Assembly: GCF_000508185.1 (NCBI RefSeq)
Contig: NZ_AYOY01000142.1
Coordinates: forward strand, 1 to 52,894
Source: Sphingobium sp. C100
Lineage (GTDB): Bacteria; Pseudomonadota; Alphaproteobacteria; Sphingomonadales; Sphingomonadaceae
Reading direction: 5' to 3'
DNA length: 52,894 bases
The notes under the pieces were generated by a model. That model did not search any database, was not told the origin of the DNA, and worked only from the letters and a program-made list of their open reading frames with translations. The position numbers and the translations under genes were made by a program. This document shows positions 44,847 through 52,894 of this stretch, piece by piece. How positions within the stretch are numbered: position 1 is the stretch's first letter; every line of letters begins with the position of its first letter.

Positions 44847-45602
44847 TTGACAATCTCTTCCATACCCTGGGATAAAGTGCGGCAACGCACGGGCGGCGTC
44901 GCGTTCGCGCTGGTGCTCAACCTGCTGCTGCTGCTGGCGCTGTTCACATTGTCCCCCAAATTGCAGCCGCCCAAGATGGACCCGCGCCTGCCCGTCACCT
45001 TTGAAACCGAAGCGGGTCCAAAGGCGGTGCAGGAACAGGCCAAGGCGGAAAAGGCCGAGCGGCGCGAGCGAACCAAGGACAGCCCGAAGCAACAGGCTGC
45101 CCCGGTGGTGCGGCCCCCCGTCGAGGTGCAGAAGCCCGCGGAACAGCCGCCTTCGCCCTTTCCCTTCCTGACCCTGAACCGCGAGCAGATGGCGTCGGCC
45201 GACATCGGCAACCTGCCCAAACAGACGCCGGGCGAGGGCGCTGCCGGGTCTGGCGACAGCGCCGCCGTGGCCGGGCCGGGCGAAGGGCCGGGGGGCGTGC
45301 AATTGTTCGACGCGGAATGGTATCGGCGGCCCACCCATGCGGAACTGGCCTCCTATCTGCCCAGCAATGGGCCGGCCGAGGGCTGGGGCCTGGTCGCCTG
45401 CAAGACGATCGACCATTATCATGTGGAAAATTGCCAGGTCATGGGCGAATCGCCGATGGGGTCGGGCTTTGGCAGGGCCGTGCGCCTTGCGGCCTGGCAA
45501 TTTCTGGTGTTGCCGCCGCGCGTCAACGGCAAGGTGATGGTGGGCAGTTGGGTCCGCATCCGCATCGATTATACCCGCCGGGTAGTCGGCGCGGGCGGAT
45601 AG
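44847..45602 (+). CDS. TonB-like energy-transducer protein
   Basis: About 251 residues from TTG 44847; other in-frame starts (TTG 44760, GTG 44877) are possible and none has a strong SD. One N-terminal membrane helix (GGVAFALVLNLLLLLALFTL) is followed by a Pro/Lys/Glu-rich periplasmic linker (EKAERRERTKDSPKQQ, PPVEVQKPAEQPPSPFPF). The C-terminal domain (AEGWGLVACKTIDHYHVENCQVMGESPMGSGFGRAVRLAAWQFLVLPPRVNGK) resembles the TonB C-terminal fold with an added Cys pair. No exbB or exbD is adjacent. The family call rests on architecture. Confidence 0.65.
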   Translation: MTISSIPWDKVRQRTGGVAFALVLNLLLLLALFTLSPKLQPPKMDPRLPVTFETEAGPKAVQEQAKAEKAERRERTKDSPKQQAAPVVRPPVEVQKPAEQPPSPFPFLTLNREQMASADIGNLPKQTPGEGAAGSGDSAAVAGPGEGPGGVQLFDAEWYRRPTHAELASYLPSNGPAEGWGLVACKTIDHYHVENCQVMGESPMGSGFGRAVRLAAWQFLVLPPRVNGKVMVGSWVRIRIDYTRRVVGAGG

Positions 45603-45681
45603 CGGCCAATCCCGCGCGTCCGGCCCGCGCGCCGGCGGCCGCACCGGCTTAGGCGCTTCGCATCCAAATGGAGGCGAAGCG

Positions 45682-46275
45682 ATGCGGATAGCGATATTGA
45701 CCTTTGACGGCTTCAACGAAATGGACAGCTTCGTCGCGCTCGCCTTGCTCAACCGGGTGAAGGGATGGCGGGCGATGATCTGCGGGCCGGGCGCGACGGT
45801 GACGTCGATGAATGCTGTCCAGGTCGCTGTCCAGGTTGATCTGGATTCGCTGGCCGAGATGGACATCGTGCTGGTCGGCAGCGGTGTGCGGACGCGGCAG
45901 GTGGCGGCGGATGGGGCGCTGATGGCGCGGCTGCGGCTCGACCCCGCGCGGCAGTTGATCGGCGCCCAATGTTCGGGCGCATTGCTGCTGGCCGGGCTGG
46001 GGCTGTTGGGCGACATGCCGGCCTGCACCGACCTTACCAGCCGACCCTGGCTGGTGGAGGCGGGCGCGAAGGTGGTCGACGCGCCCTTTCATGCGGCCGG
46101 CAATGTGGCGAGTGCGGGGGGCTGCATGGCGGCGCAGTATCTCGCCGCCTGGGCCATTGCGCGCGGCGCGGGCGAGGCGGAGGCGCGCGCGGTGATCGAC
46201 TATGTCGCGCCGGTCGGTGAGAAGGCGGTGACGGTCGAGCGGGTGATGGGCGTGGTTGCGCCGTTCCTGGCGTAA
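45682..46275 (+). CDS. DJ-1/PfpI-family protein
   Basis: 197 residues, GGAGG 7 bases before ATG 45682. The class-I glutamine-amidotransferase-like fold has MRIAILTFDGFNEMD at the start, DIVLVGSG, and the nucleophile elbow GAQCSGALLLAG with the reactive Cys near residue 96. A late VERVMGVVAPFLA helix closes the fold. Members include proteases, glyoxalase III, isonitrile hydratase and sensor domains; the reaction here is unknown. Stop lies 4 bp from that of the convergent glutathione transferase. Confidence 0.85.
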   Translation: MRIAILTFDGFNEMDSFVALALLNRVKGWRAMICGPGATVTSMNAVQVAVQVDLDSLAEMDIVLVGSGVRTRQVAADGALMARLRLDPARQLIGAQCSGALLLAGLGLLGDMPACTDLTSRPWLVEAGAKVVDAPFHAAGNVASAGGCMAAQYLAAWAIARGAGEAEARAVIDYVAPVGEKAVTVERVMGVVAPFLA

Positions 46276-46279
46276 CGGG

Positions 46280-46933
46280 TCAGCCCTTTGCCTGGCTGGC
46301 GATGAACAGCGCGCGCTGCGCGGCGAAGGCCCGCTGGAAGGCGGGGCGAGCCTCGCCGCGGGCGACATAGGCGGAAAGGTTGGGACAGGCGTCCAGCAGG
46401 CCCGTGCTGCTCAAGCGGCGCAGCACCATCACCATCAGCAGGTCGCCCGCGCTAAACGCGCCGTCCAGCCAGTCCGCATCGCCCAGCCGTTCGGCCAATT
46501 CGTCCAGCCGGACCCGGACGCGCGCTTCGAGTATGGCGAGATGCTCGTGATACCAGGGCTTGTCGCGGATCAGGAACGTCGCTGTTTCGCGATCCAGGAC
46601 CGGCGGTTCGACCGTGCTGAGCGCGGCGAACATCCATGCGATAGCGCGCGCCCGCTCCTGCGGATCGACCGGAAGCAGGCCGGCGTGGCGCTGCGCGATG
46701 TGGAGGATGATCGCACCCGATTCGAACAGCACCACATCCTCATCCTCATAGGTCGGGATCTGCCCGAAGGGGTGGCGGGCGCGGTGGGCGGGTTGCTTCA
46801 TCGCCTCGAACGACAGCAGCCGGACGTCATAGGGCTGTCCTACTTCCTCCAGCGCCCAGCGCACGCCCATGTCGCGCGCCAGTCCCCGGCCCCGGTCGGG
46901 CGATGCTTCGAAGACGGAAATCATGATGGCCAT
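46280..46933 (-). CDS. Glutathione S-transferase family protein
   Basis: 217 residues from ATG 46933, with AGGAG 8 bases upstream. Thioredoxin-like N-terminal domain (VFEASPDRGRGLARDMGVRWALEEVGQPYDVRLLSFEAMKQPAHRARHPFGQIPTYEDEDVVLFESGAIILHIAQR); the GQIPTYED and FESGAI segments are the glutathione-binding loop. An all-helical C-terminal domain includes WLDGAFSAGDLLMV. Electrophile specificity is unknown. Confidence 0.9.
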   Translation of the reverse strand: MAIMISVFEASPDRGRGLARDMGVRWALEEVGQPYDVRLLSFEAMKQPAHRARHPFGQIPTYEDEDVVLFESGAIILHIAQRHAGLLPVDPQERARAIAWMFAALSTVEPPVLDRETATFLIRDKPWYHEHLAILEARVRVRLDELAERLGDADWLDGAFSAGDLLMVMVLRRLSSTGLLDACPNLSAYVARGEARPAFQRAFAAQRALFIASQAKG

Positions 46934-47016
46934 TGCGGGGGCTCCTGATGCCTGGCGGCGTCCTGCGCGCCCCAGCATAGGGTTTCAGCCGACCCCGCGC
47001 CACGCCGGACATAGGA

Positions 47017-47045
47017 AAGGGCGCCCGGTTATGCCGGGCGCCCTT
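47017..47045 (-). terminator. Terminator of the aminotransferase gene
   Basis: Perfect 12-bp stem AAGGGCGCCCGG / CCGGGCGCCCTT with a 5-base loop; on the minus strand it is followed by TCC. It lies 20 bp beyond the stop of the gene at 47066. Confidence 0.8.
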
Positions 47046-47065
47046 CGCTTGGGAATGGGAAGATG

Positions 47066-48232
47066 TCAGGCCTTGTAGACTTTTTCCACCGCCGACCGGA
47101 ATTGGGCCATGTCCTCGGCCGAACCGACCGTGACGCGCGAGACGGTGGGCCAGATGGGCCAGTTGCGACCGATCTGCACCTTTTCGGCGGTGGCGAGCAT
47201 CGCGGCCTGCATTTCCTTGGCCGGCTTCTTCCAGTCCATCATGAACATGTTGGCCTGGCTGCCCGACTGAACGTCGATGCCCTTCTTCATGAGCCAGGCG
47301 ATGGTTTCCTCCCGATTGGCGATCATTTCGGCGCGGCGGGCCTTGATGAGGTCGGCTTCGGGATAGACGGCATTGCCGCAGGCCATGGCGGTGATGGACA
47401 GGCCGCCGGCGGTCGGGCCGAACAGCATGATGCGCTTTTGCACTTCGGGATCGGCGAAGGTGAGGCCCAGGCGCACGCCGGCCATGCCGAACAGTTTCGA
47501 GAAGGTGCGCATGACGATCAGATCCTTGCGCCCCGCCACCAGCTTCGCGGCGCTCGGCGCTTCGGAGAAGTGGATATAGGCTTCGTCGATCAGCAGCACC
47601 GAATCCTTGGGCTTGTTGGCGAGCAGCCATTCGATGTCGGCCAGCGGCGTCACGGTGCCGGTCGGATTGTTGGGCGTGCAGATATAATAGAGGCCCGCAT
47701 TGGGATTGGCCGCCAGCATCGCCTTCACGTCGTGACCCGCGCCGGGCGCCTGGGGCGCCTTGGCGATGGGGGCCTTCAGATAATCGGCGGTGCGCCAGGC
47801 GGATTCGAAGGTCGGGTCCGCCGTCACCAGCCCCTTGGTCGGCGAGCAGAAGGCGGCGACGGTGCTGACCAGCGGGCCGCCCGAACCGGGCCACAGCATG
47901 ACGTGGCTTTCGGGAATGCCCTCAACCGATGCGACGGTCTTGACCAGTTCGCCGCGATAATTGTCGGGATCATACCAATTGCCCAGCGCGGCGGCCTTGG
48001 CGGCGGCATCGACGCCCGACGGGAAAGGGCCGGTCCAGCATTCGTTGGAACCGATCCGCACCGCGCCGGCGACGCCGCGCGCGGCCTGCTGCTGCGCCAG
48101 GGCCGTTCCGCCCAGCAGCGAACTGGCGGCGACGCCAGCGCCGACCAGCGCGGCGACCTCGCCCAGCTGGCGGCGCGAATAGCCGCGTTCCATCAGATCG
48201 TCCCTGGCATCCTTGTTCAGCATCATGGTCAT
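47066..48232 (-). CDS. Tat-signal PLP-dependent aminotransferase, copy 1
   Basis: 388 residues from ATG 48232 (an in-frame GTG at 48265 is the alternative). The N-terminus has a twin-arginine signal, GYSRRQLGEVAALVGAGVAASSLLGG, ending in ALAQ. The rest is a fold-type I (HisC-like) aminotransferase: CTPNNPTGT (Asn for PLP), DEAYIHF (Asp/Tyr), and the Schiff-base Lys246 in RTFSKLFGMAGVRLG. Export via Tat would fit, because PLP is bound in the cytosol before transport. The amino donor is unknown; HisC-like enzymes accept histidinol phosphate or aromatic amino acids. A paralogue lies immediately upstream (48364-49527). Confidence 0.85.
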   Translation of the reverse strand: MTMMLNKDARDDLMERGYSRRQLGEVAALVGAGVAASSLLGGTALAQQQAARGVAGAVRIGSNECWTGPFPSGVDAAAKAAALGNWYDPDNYRGELVKTVASVEGIPESHVMLWPGSGGPLVSTVAAFCSPTKGLVTADPTFESAWRTADYLKAPIAKAPQAPGAGHDVKAMLAANPNAGLYYICTPNNPTGTVTPLADIEWLLANKPKDSVLLIDEAYIHFSEAPSAAKLVAGRKDLIVMRTFSKLFGMAGVRLGLTFADPEVQKRIMLFGPTAGGLSITAMACGNAVYPEADLIKARRAEMIANREETIAWLMKKGIDVQSGSQANMFMMDWKKPAKEMQAAMLATAEKVQIGRNWPIWPTVSRVTVGSAEDMAQFRSAVEKVYKA

Positions 48233-48363
48233 GTCGTCCGTCCCCGTTTGCAAGAAGCGCGTCACTCATGGGGAAAGACGAAACGGCGACACATTTCCGC
48301 AATGTGCCGCCGCCCGGAATTAAAATTTATATGTGCCGACGATTTGAAAGGCCGGCCCGAGGA

Positions 48364-49527
48364 TCAGGCTTTCCAGACCTTGTCGACCGCCGCGTTGAAC
48401 GCTTCCATTTCCTCCATGGACCCGACCGATACGCGCGACACATTGGGCCAGATCGGCCAGTTGCGGCCGATCTGCACCTGTTCGGCGAGGATGGCGGCCT
48501 GCATTTCCTTGGCCGGCTTTTTGCCCCAATCGACCATGAACATATTCGCCTGGCTGCCGGGAATGACCTTGATCCCCTTGGCCGTGAGGTGGCTGATCGC
48601 CTTTTCGCGGGCCGCGACCATTTCGGCACGGCGCGCCTTGATGAGGTCGGCCTGCGCGACCGAGGCGGTGCCGCAGGCCACGGCGGTCATCGGCAACATC
48701 GCCGTCACCTGCCCGCCGTCATAGCGCATCATCTTTTCCATCAGCGTGGGGCTGGCGAAGGTGAGGCCAAGGCGCATCCCGGCCATGCCGAACAGTTTTG
48801 AAAAGGTGCGCAGGATCAGCACGTCGTCGCGGGTCGCGGCCAGCTTTGCGGCGTTGGGACCGTCGACCCAGTGGATATAGGCTTCATCGACGACCAGGAC
48901 CGCGTCCTTGGGCTTGTTGTTCGCGAGCCATTCGATGTCGGCGATGGGCGTGACGGTGCCGGTGGGATTGTTGGGCGAGCAGATATAATAGACGCCGGCA
49001 TTGGGATCGGCCGCCAGCATCGCCTTCACATCATGGCGATAGTCGGGCGTCAACGGCACTTTCGTCACCTTCGCGCCCAGCCAGTCGCCGGTGCGCCAGA
49101 TCGCTTCATAGGTGGGGTTTGCCGTGACGATGCCGCGCGTGGGCGAGGCATAGGCGACCGCGACCCGGCTCAACGGATCGGACGAACCTGGCCAGGCCAG
49201 CACATGGTCGGCCGGGATGCCCTCGACCGCCGAAACGGCGTCGAACAGTTTTTGATGCTCATTGTCGGGTTCGTAGCGATTGCCTTCGTTGACCAGCTTG
49301 TAGGCGGCCTCCGCCGCAACCGGGAAGGGACCGGTCCAGCATTCGTTGGCGCCGATCCGCACCGCGCCCTCGACCGGCTTTGCCGCCTGCTGCGCGACGG
49401 CGCCGGTGGCGCGCAGCGTCGCGGTCGCCGCGCCCAGCAACGCCGCAGCCTTTGCAAGCTGCCGACGCGAATAGCCGCGATCGAGAAGATCCTGTTCGAA
49501 ATGGGTGGTAGCGGGTTGCGTCGCCAT
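48364..49527 (-). CDS. Tat-signal PLP-dependent aminotransferase, copy 2
   Basis: 387 residues from ATG 49527, preceded by GGGAG and AGGA. Twin-arginine signal GYSRRQLAKAAALLGAATATL, cleavage near AVAQ. Core motifs match copy 1: AVRIGANECWTGPFP, CSPNNPTGT, DEAYIHW, and Lys244 in RTFSKLFGMAGMRLG. The two proteins align end to end, so this is a tandem duplication that has diverged. The open frame continues far upstream opposite ptsP, but only from 49527 does it make a sensible protein. A 131-bp gap separates it from copy 1. Confidence 0.85.
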   Translation of the reverse strand: MATQPATTHFEQDLLDRGYSRRQLAKAAALLGAATATLRATGAVAQQAAKPVEGAVRIGANECWTGPFPVAAEAAYKLVNEGNRYEPDNEHQKLFDAVSAVEGIPADHVLAWPGSSDPLSRVAVAYASPTRGIVTANPTYEAIWRTGDWLGAKVTKVPLTPDYRHDVKAMLAADPNAGVYYICSPNNPTGTVTPIADIEWLANNKPKDAVLVVDEAYIHWVDGPNAAKLAATRDDVLILRTFSKLFGMAGMRLGLTFASPTLMEKMMRYDGGQVTAMLPMTAVACGTASVAQADLIKARRAEMVAAREKAISHLTAKGIKVIPGSQANMFMVDWGKKPAKEMQAAILAEQVQIGRNWPIWPNVSRVSVGSMEEMEAFNAAVDKVWKA

Positions 49528-49701
49528 GGTCCTGTCTCCCTGCGCGCCTTCTGAAAAAAAAGGCCGTTCATCCCGTTTGACGAATGTACAGAATGTTTCC
49601 GCCATGCAAATGGCCTGGCTTGTCGAAAGCGCAGCTTTTTTTGCCGCGGCAATCATGCATGAATCTTGGAAAGCGCGCGAGCAATCTGTTAGCGCTCGAT
49701 C

Positions 49702-51978
49702 ATGCCCAGCACCCCCGCCGCCGCCGCTCGCCAGATCCTCATCCGCCTGCAAGAGGTGATGGCATCGCGCACCAGCGCGCAGGCGAAGCTCAACAAGGTG
49801 GTGGAGATTATCGGCGAGTCGCTGTCGAGCGAGGTGTGTTCCATCTATCTGGTGCGCGAAGGCGTGCTGGAACTGTTCGCGACGCGCGGCCTGAAGCAGG
49901 AGGCCGTGCATGTCACCCGCATGGCGATGGGCGAGGGGCTGGTCGGCCTGATCGCGACCAATGTCGAGACGCTGAACCTGGACGAGGCGGCGGCGCATCC
50001 CGATTTTTCCTATCGTCCCGAAACCGGCGAGGACCGGTTTCACAGCTTTGCCGGCGTGCCGATCGTACGGCGCGAGCGCGCCATCGGCGTCCTGGGCGTA
50101 CAGCATGTGGAGCCGCGCAAATATGAAGAGGTCGAGATCGAGGCGTTGCAGACGGTCGCCATGGTGCTGTCCGAACTGATCGCCAATGCCGAGCTGGCCG
50201 ATGACGGTCCGGCCGACGCCAGGGTGGCCGATACCGGTACGACCATGTTGCAGGGATTGCAGCTGGTGATGGGGATGGCGCGCGGCCATGCCGTGTTCCA
50301 TCAGCCGCGCATCCATGTCGAGCATACGGTCGCGGAAGATACCGAGGCCGAACGGCAGCGCGTCATTTCCGCCTTCGCCAAGATGCGCGAACAGATTGAC
50401 CGGATGACCGGCGCGGCCGAGTTCGGCACCGAGGGCGAGCATCAGGAGGTGCTCGAGACCTACAAGATGTTCGCCTATGACGAAGGGTGGATCAGGCGGA
50501 TCAACGAGGCGATCGACAGTGGCCTGACCGCCGAGGCGGCGATCGAGCGGGTGCAGCAGCGCACCCGGATGCGGATGCGCCAGATTGACGATCCGCTGTT
50601 GCAGGACCGGATGCATGATCTGGAAGACATGGCCAACCGGCTGTTGCGGATCGTGTCCGGGCAATTGGGGACCGCCGCCACCATGGGGTTGCGACAGGAC
50701 GCCATCCTGATCGCGCGCAACCTGGGACCGGCCGAATTGCTGGAATATGATCGACGTCGCCTGCGCGGGGTGATCCTGGAGGAAGGATCGCTGACCGCCC
50801 ATGTCACCATCGTCGCGCGCGCCATGGGCGTGCCGGTGCTGGGGCGCGTGCGCGACGTGCGCCATCAGGTCAATGAAGGCGACCTCATCCTGATGGATGT
50901 GGCCGAAAATAGCGTGCTGATCCGCCCGAGCGCCGACATGGACGAGGCGTTCGAGAACCGGCTGCATGTGACGCAGAAGCGGCGCGCGGAATTCGCGGCG
51001 ATGCGCGACCTGCCTTCGGTCACGACCGACGGGCAGCGGGTCGAGTTGATGGTCAACGCCGGGCTGCGGGAGGATGCGCAGGCGCTGGACCTGGTCGGCG
51101 CCGATGGCATCGGCCTGTTCCGCACCGAGTTCCAGTTCCTGGTGTCGGCCACCCTGCCGCAGCGTGAGAAGCAGCAGCGGCTCTACAAGGATGTGCTGGA
51201 CGCGGCCGGGGATCGGCCGGTCATATTCCGCACGGTCGACATCGGCGGCGACAAGGCGCTGCCCTATATGACCCGCGACGGCGACGAGGAACTGGAGGAT
51301 AATCCGGCGATGGGCTGGCGCGCGCTGCGGCTGGCGCTGGATCGCGACGGGTTGATGAAGGCGCAGGCGCGCGCCCTGCTGGAGGCGAGCGCTGGCAAGG
51401 TGCTGCACGTCATGTTCCCGATGGTGTCGGAACCATGGGAATATGAGCAGGCGCGCGCGTTGGTCGAGCATCAGCGCGAATGGTTGCAGTCGCACAAGAA
51501 GAAGCTGCCCATCGCGGTGCGGTATGGCGCGATGCTGGAGGTGCCGGCGCTGGCCGAGGTGCTGGACCTGTTGCTGCCGCAGGTGGATTTCCTGTCGATC
51601 GGGACCAATGACCTGACCCAGTTCCTGTTCGCAGCCGACCGCGCCCATCCCAAGCTGGCGGAACGCTACGACTGGTTGAGCATCGCCATATTGCGCTTCC
51701 TCGACCGAGTGGTGCGGATGTGTGAAGCGCATCAGGTTCCGGTCGGCGTGTGCGGCGAAATGGGTGGCCGCACGCTGGAGGCGATGGCGTTGATCGGCCT
51801 GGGTATTCGCCGCCTGTCGATCACGCCCGCGTCGGTCGGGCCGGTCAAGGCGATGATCCGCACCGTCGATGCGTCCGAACTGCGGGGCGTTATGCGTGAC
51901 TATCTGGATCATGGCGTGCTGGACATCAGGGCGCGGCTGACGCAGTGGGCGGCCGCGCGGAGCATTGAACTGAGTTGA
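49702..51978 (+). CDS. ptsP: PEP-protein phosphotransferase PtsP (EI-Ntr)
   Basis: First enzyme of the nitrogen-type phosphotransferase relay (PtsP to NPr to EIIA-Ntr), a regulatory cascade tied to nitrogen and PHB/stress control rather than sugar uptake. 758 residues: N-terminal GAF domain (about 20-165, with VCSIYLVREGVLELFATRGL), HPr-binding and phosphohistidine domain with His367 in GSLTAHVTIVARAMG, and a C-terminal PEP-binding barrel with GIGLFRTEFQFL, DIGGDKALPYM, SIGTNDLTQF and the active-site Cys in VGVCGEMGG. NPr and EIIA genes are not in the window. Divergent from the aminotransferase. Confidence 0.96.
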   Translation: MPSTPAAAARQILIRLQEVMASRTSAQAKLNKVVEIIGESLSSEVCSIYLVREGVLELFATRGLKQEAVHVTRMAMGEGLVGLIATNVETLNLDEAAAHPDFSYRPETGEDRFHSFAGVPIVRRERAIGVLGVQHVEPRKYEEVEIEALQTVAMVLSELIANAELADDGPADARVADTGTTMLQGLQLVMGMARGHAVFHQPRIHVEHTVAEDTEAERQRVISAFAKMREQIDRMTGAAEFGTEGEHQEVLETYKMFAYDEGWIRRINEAIDSGLTAEAAIERVQQRTRMRMRQIDDPLLQDRMHDLEDMANRLLRIVSGQLGTAATMGLRQDAILIARNLGPAELLEYDRRRLRGVILEEGSLTAHVTIVARAMGVPVLGRVRDVRHQVNEGDLILMDVAENSVLIRPSADMDEAFENRLHVTQKRRAEFAAMRDLPSVTTDGQRVELMVNAGLREDAQALDLVGADGIGLFRTEFQFLVSATLPQREKQQRLYKDVLDAAGDRPVIFRTVDIGGDKALPYMTRDGDEELEDNPAMGWRALRLALDRDGLMKAQARALLEASAGKVLHVMFPMVSEPWEYEQARALVEHQREWLQSHKKKLPIAVRYGAMLEVPALAEVLDLLLPQVDFLSIGTNDLTQFLFAADRAHPKLAERYDWLSIAILRFLDRVVRMCEAHQVPVGVCGEMGGRTLEAMALIGLGIRRLSITPASVGPVKAMIRTVDASELRGVMRDYLDHGVLDIRARLTQWAAARSIELS

Positions 51979-51994
51979 AGCGGCGGGTGCGGCG

Positions 51995-52030
51995 TTGACA
52001 ACGCCCGTCTCGCAATGAGACAAGACCGGT
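51995..52030 (+). promoter_or_regulatory. Possible promoter and inverted repeat before rodZ
   Basis: TTGACA at 51995-52000 is a perfect -35 box; the -10 is unclear, with GACAAG or AGACAA 17-18 bases on. GTCTC (52007-52011) and GAGAC (52017-52021) form an inverted repeat within the spacer. CAAGACCGGT at 52021-52030 recurs before the TonB-like gene. Confidence 0.35.
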
Positions 52031-52050
52031 TATCAAGGTCGCGGAGCAGC

Positions 52051-52894
52051 ATGGCAGAAGAATCGGAAGTCGAACCCGGCGCAACGCCGGTGCAAGAGGT
52101 GCAACCTGCGACGCCGGGCGCGAAGCTGCGCGTCGCCCGCGAGGCGCAGGGGCTTTCGGTGCAGGATGTGGCAACGCGCACCCGGATCGCCCAACGACAG
52201 TTGGAGGCGATCGAGCGCGACGATTATGCCGCGCTGCCGGGCATCCCCTATGCCGTGGGCTTCGCGCGCGCCTATGCGCGGGCGGTGGATGTGGACGAGG
52301 TGGCGATCGCGGCCGAAGTGCGGGAGGCCGTCCATGGCTCCGACCTGGGCGCGAACCGTTATGAGGCGTTCGAACCGGCCGATCCCGCCCGCGTCCCGTC
52401 GCGTACATTGGCCTGGACGCTGGCCGCCATCGTCCTGCTGCTGGTGGGCGGCTATATCATCTGGCGCACGCAGTTATTCACGCCGCCCAGCAGCGAGGAA
52501 ATCGCCGCGCAGGAACCAGCCCGGCCCGCCGCCCGCCCGGCCGGCGCCGCCCCTGTGGCGCCCGTGCCGCAAATGGTGGTGTTCACCGCGGTCGATGATG
52601 TCTGGCTGCGCATCGTCGATGAAGCCGGGGAACGGCTGAAGGACGGGACGATGAAGAAGGGTGAGAGCTTCACCCTGCCGACCGGCGCGCGCAATCCCAC
52701 GATCCTGACTGGCCGGCCGCAGGCGTTGAACGTGACCGTCGGTGGCAAGTCGGTGGCGCCGCTGGGCGAAGCGGACCGCACCATCGCCGATGTGCCGGTG
52801 AGCGCCGAGGCGCTGCTGGCGCGGGGCGCGCAGGCGCCGGCGGCCACGGCCCGCCCGGCCTTGCGTCCGACCGCGCAGCGGCTTGCGGCGCCCG
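52051..52894 (+). CDS. rodZ: RodZ-like cytoskeletal/HTH membrane protein, 3'-partial
   Basis: Links MreB to the elongation machinery in rod-shaped cells. ATG 52051, GGAG 4 bases upstream; the frame is open to the window end (281 codons seen). Cytoplasmic HTH_25 domain (GAKLRVAREAQGLSVQDVATRTRIAQRQLEAIERDDYAALP, about 23-63) and VGFARAYARAVDVD, one membrane helix (TLAWTLAAIVLLLVGGYIIW, about 119-138), a Pro/Ala linker, and the start of a DUF4115-type periplasmic domain (VVFTAVDDVWLRIVDEAGERLKDGTMKKGESFTLP). The C-terminus lies outside the window. Confidence 0.88.
   Translation, partial: MAEESEVEPGATPVQEVQPATPGAKLRVAREAQGLSVQDVATRTRIAQRQLEAIERDDYAALPGIPYAVGFARAYARAVDVDEVAIAAEVREAVHGSDLGANRYEAFEPADPARVPSRTLAWTLAAIVLLLVGGYIIWRTQLFTPPSSEEIAAQEPARPAARPAGAAPVAPVPQMVVFTAVDDVWLRIVDEAGERLKDGTMKKGESFTLPTGARNPTILTGRPQALNVTVGGKSVAPLGEADRTIADVPVSAEALLARGAQAPAATARPALRPTAQRLAAP

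Noticed and set aside
44847-44876. TTGACA-N18-GATAAA as a sigma-70 promoter
   Set aside because: It overlaps the only sensible starts of the TonB-like gene; a promoter there would initiate inside the coding region.
49528-52023. Upstream extension of the second aminotransferase frame (over 800 codons) opposite ptsP
   Set aside because: The protein makes sense only from ATG 49527, where an SD and Tat signal begin; the extension is antisense to ptsP.

Overview
The window is 52.9 kb of GC-rich chromosome from an alphaproteobacterium, most likely a sphingomonad (Sphingobium/Sphingomonas group). This is inferred from gene content and order (infB-rbfA-truB-rpsO-pnp, cobA-DUF2849-cysI-DUF934-cysH, GAF-type ptsP followed by rodZ) and from frequent GTG/TTG starts; no database search was possible. 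There are no phage genes, transposases, rRNA genes or CRISPR arrays. Nearly all of it reads as core genome with tightly packed operons.

Layout. 1-8.3 kb: translation and RNA-turnover block (infB, rbfA, truB, rpsO, pnp), interrupted by a secreted alpha/beta hydrolase and thymidine kinase. 8.4-14.8 kb: a HisKA_2 sensor kinase, bamD, recN, a small exported monooxygenase-like protein, a small membrane protein and ligA. 14.8-18.8 kb (minus): sulfate/sulfite assimilation operon with siroheme methyltransferase. 18.9-21.8 kb (minus): an AstD-like dehydrogenase and selO. 21.8-26.6 kb (plus): hydrolase, glycosyltransferase, nitronate-monooxygenase-like flavoprotein, DUF2093, VOC protein and two very small genes. 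26.6-30.0 kb (minus): purU, astD and a DUF1338/HglS-type dioxygenase, with a divergent LysR gene. 31-34.9 kb: two SPOR-domain envelope proteins around a ParA ATPase and a ribbon-helix-helix protein. 35-38.2 kb (minus): two tRNA-Asn genes, a threonine dehydratase-like enzyme, nadK and moaA. 38.3-44.4 kb: an EAL protein, metK, lnt, a YqaA-type membrane protein and a GNAT enzyme. 44.5-47 kb: a small unknown protein, a TonB-like protein, a DJ-1/PfpI protein and a glutathione transferase. 47-52.9 kb: two tandem Tat-signal PLP aminotransferases, ptsP, and rodZ running off the end.

Most noteworthy points: (1) an 88-bp near-perfect tandem duplication inside infB that breaks the reading frame of an essential gene, so either an assembly error or a real lesion; (2) a chromosomal ParA plus RHH pair, reminiscent of plasmid ParF/ParG, next to two SPOR proteins; (3) tandem aminotransferases carrying twin-arginine signals, hence predicted periplasmic PLP enzymes; (4) a 29-residue single-helix membrane peptide whose ribosome binding site is buried in a perfect 8-bp hairpin arm; (5) two ~130-bp palindromic repeats that each end as the Shine-Dalgarno region of the next gene; (6) twin tRNA-Asn genes sharing promoter boxes and a 5' leader hairpin.

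Many long open frames lie opposite the real genes (opposite pnp, cysI, ptsP and others). They are a by-product of GC-rich codon use and are not annotated.
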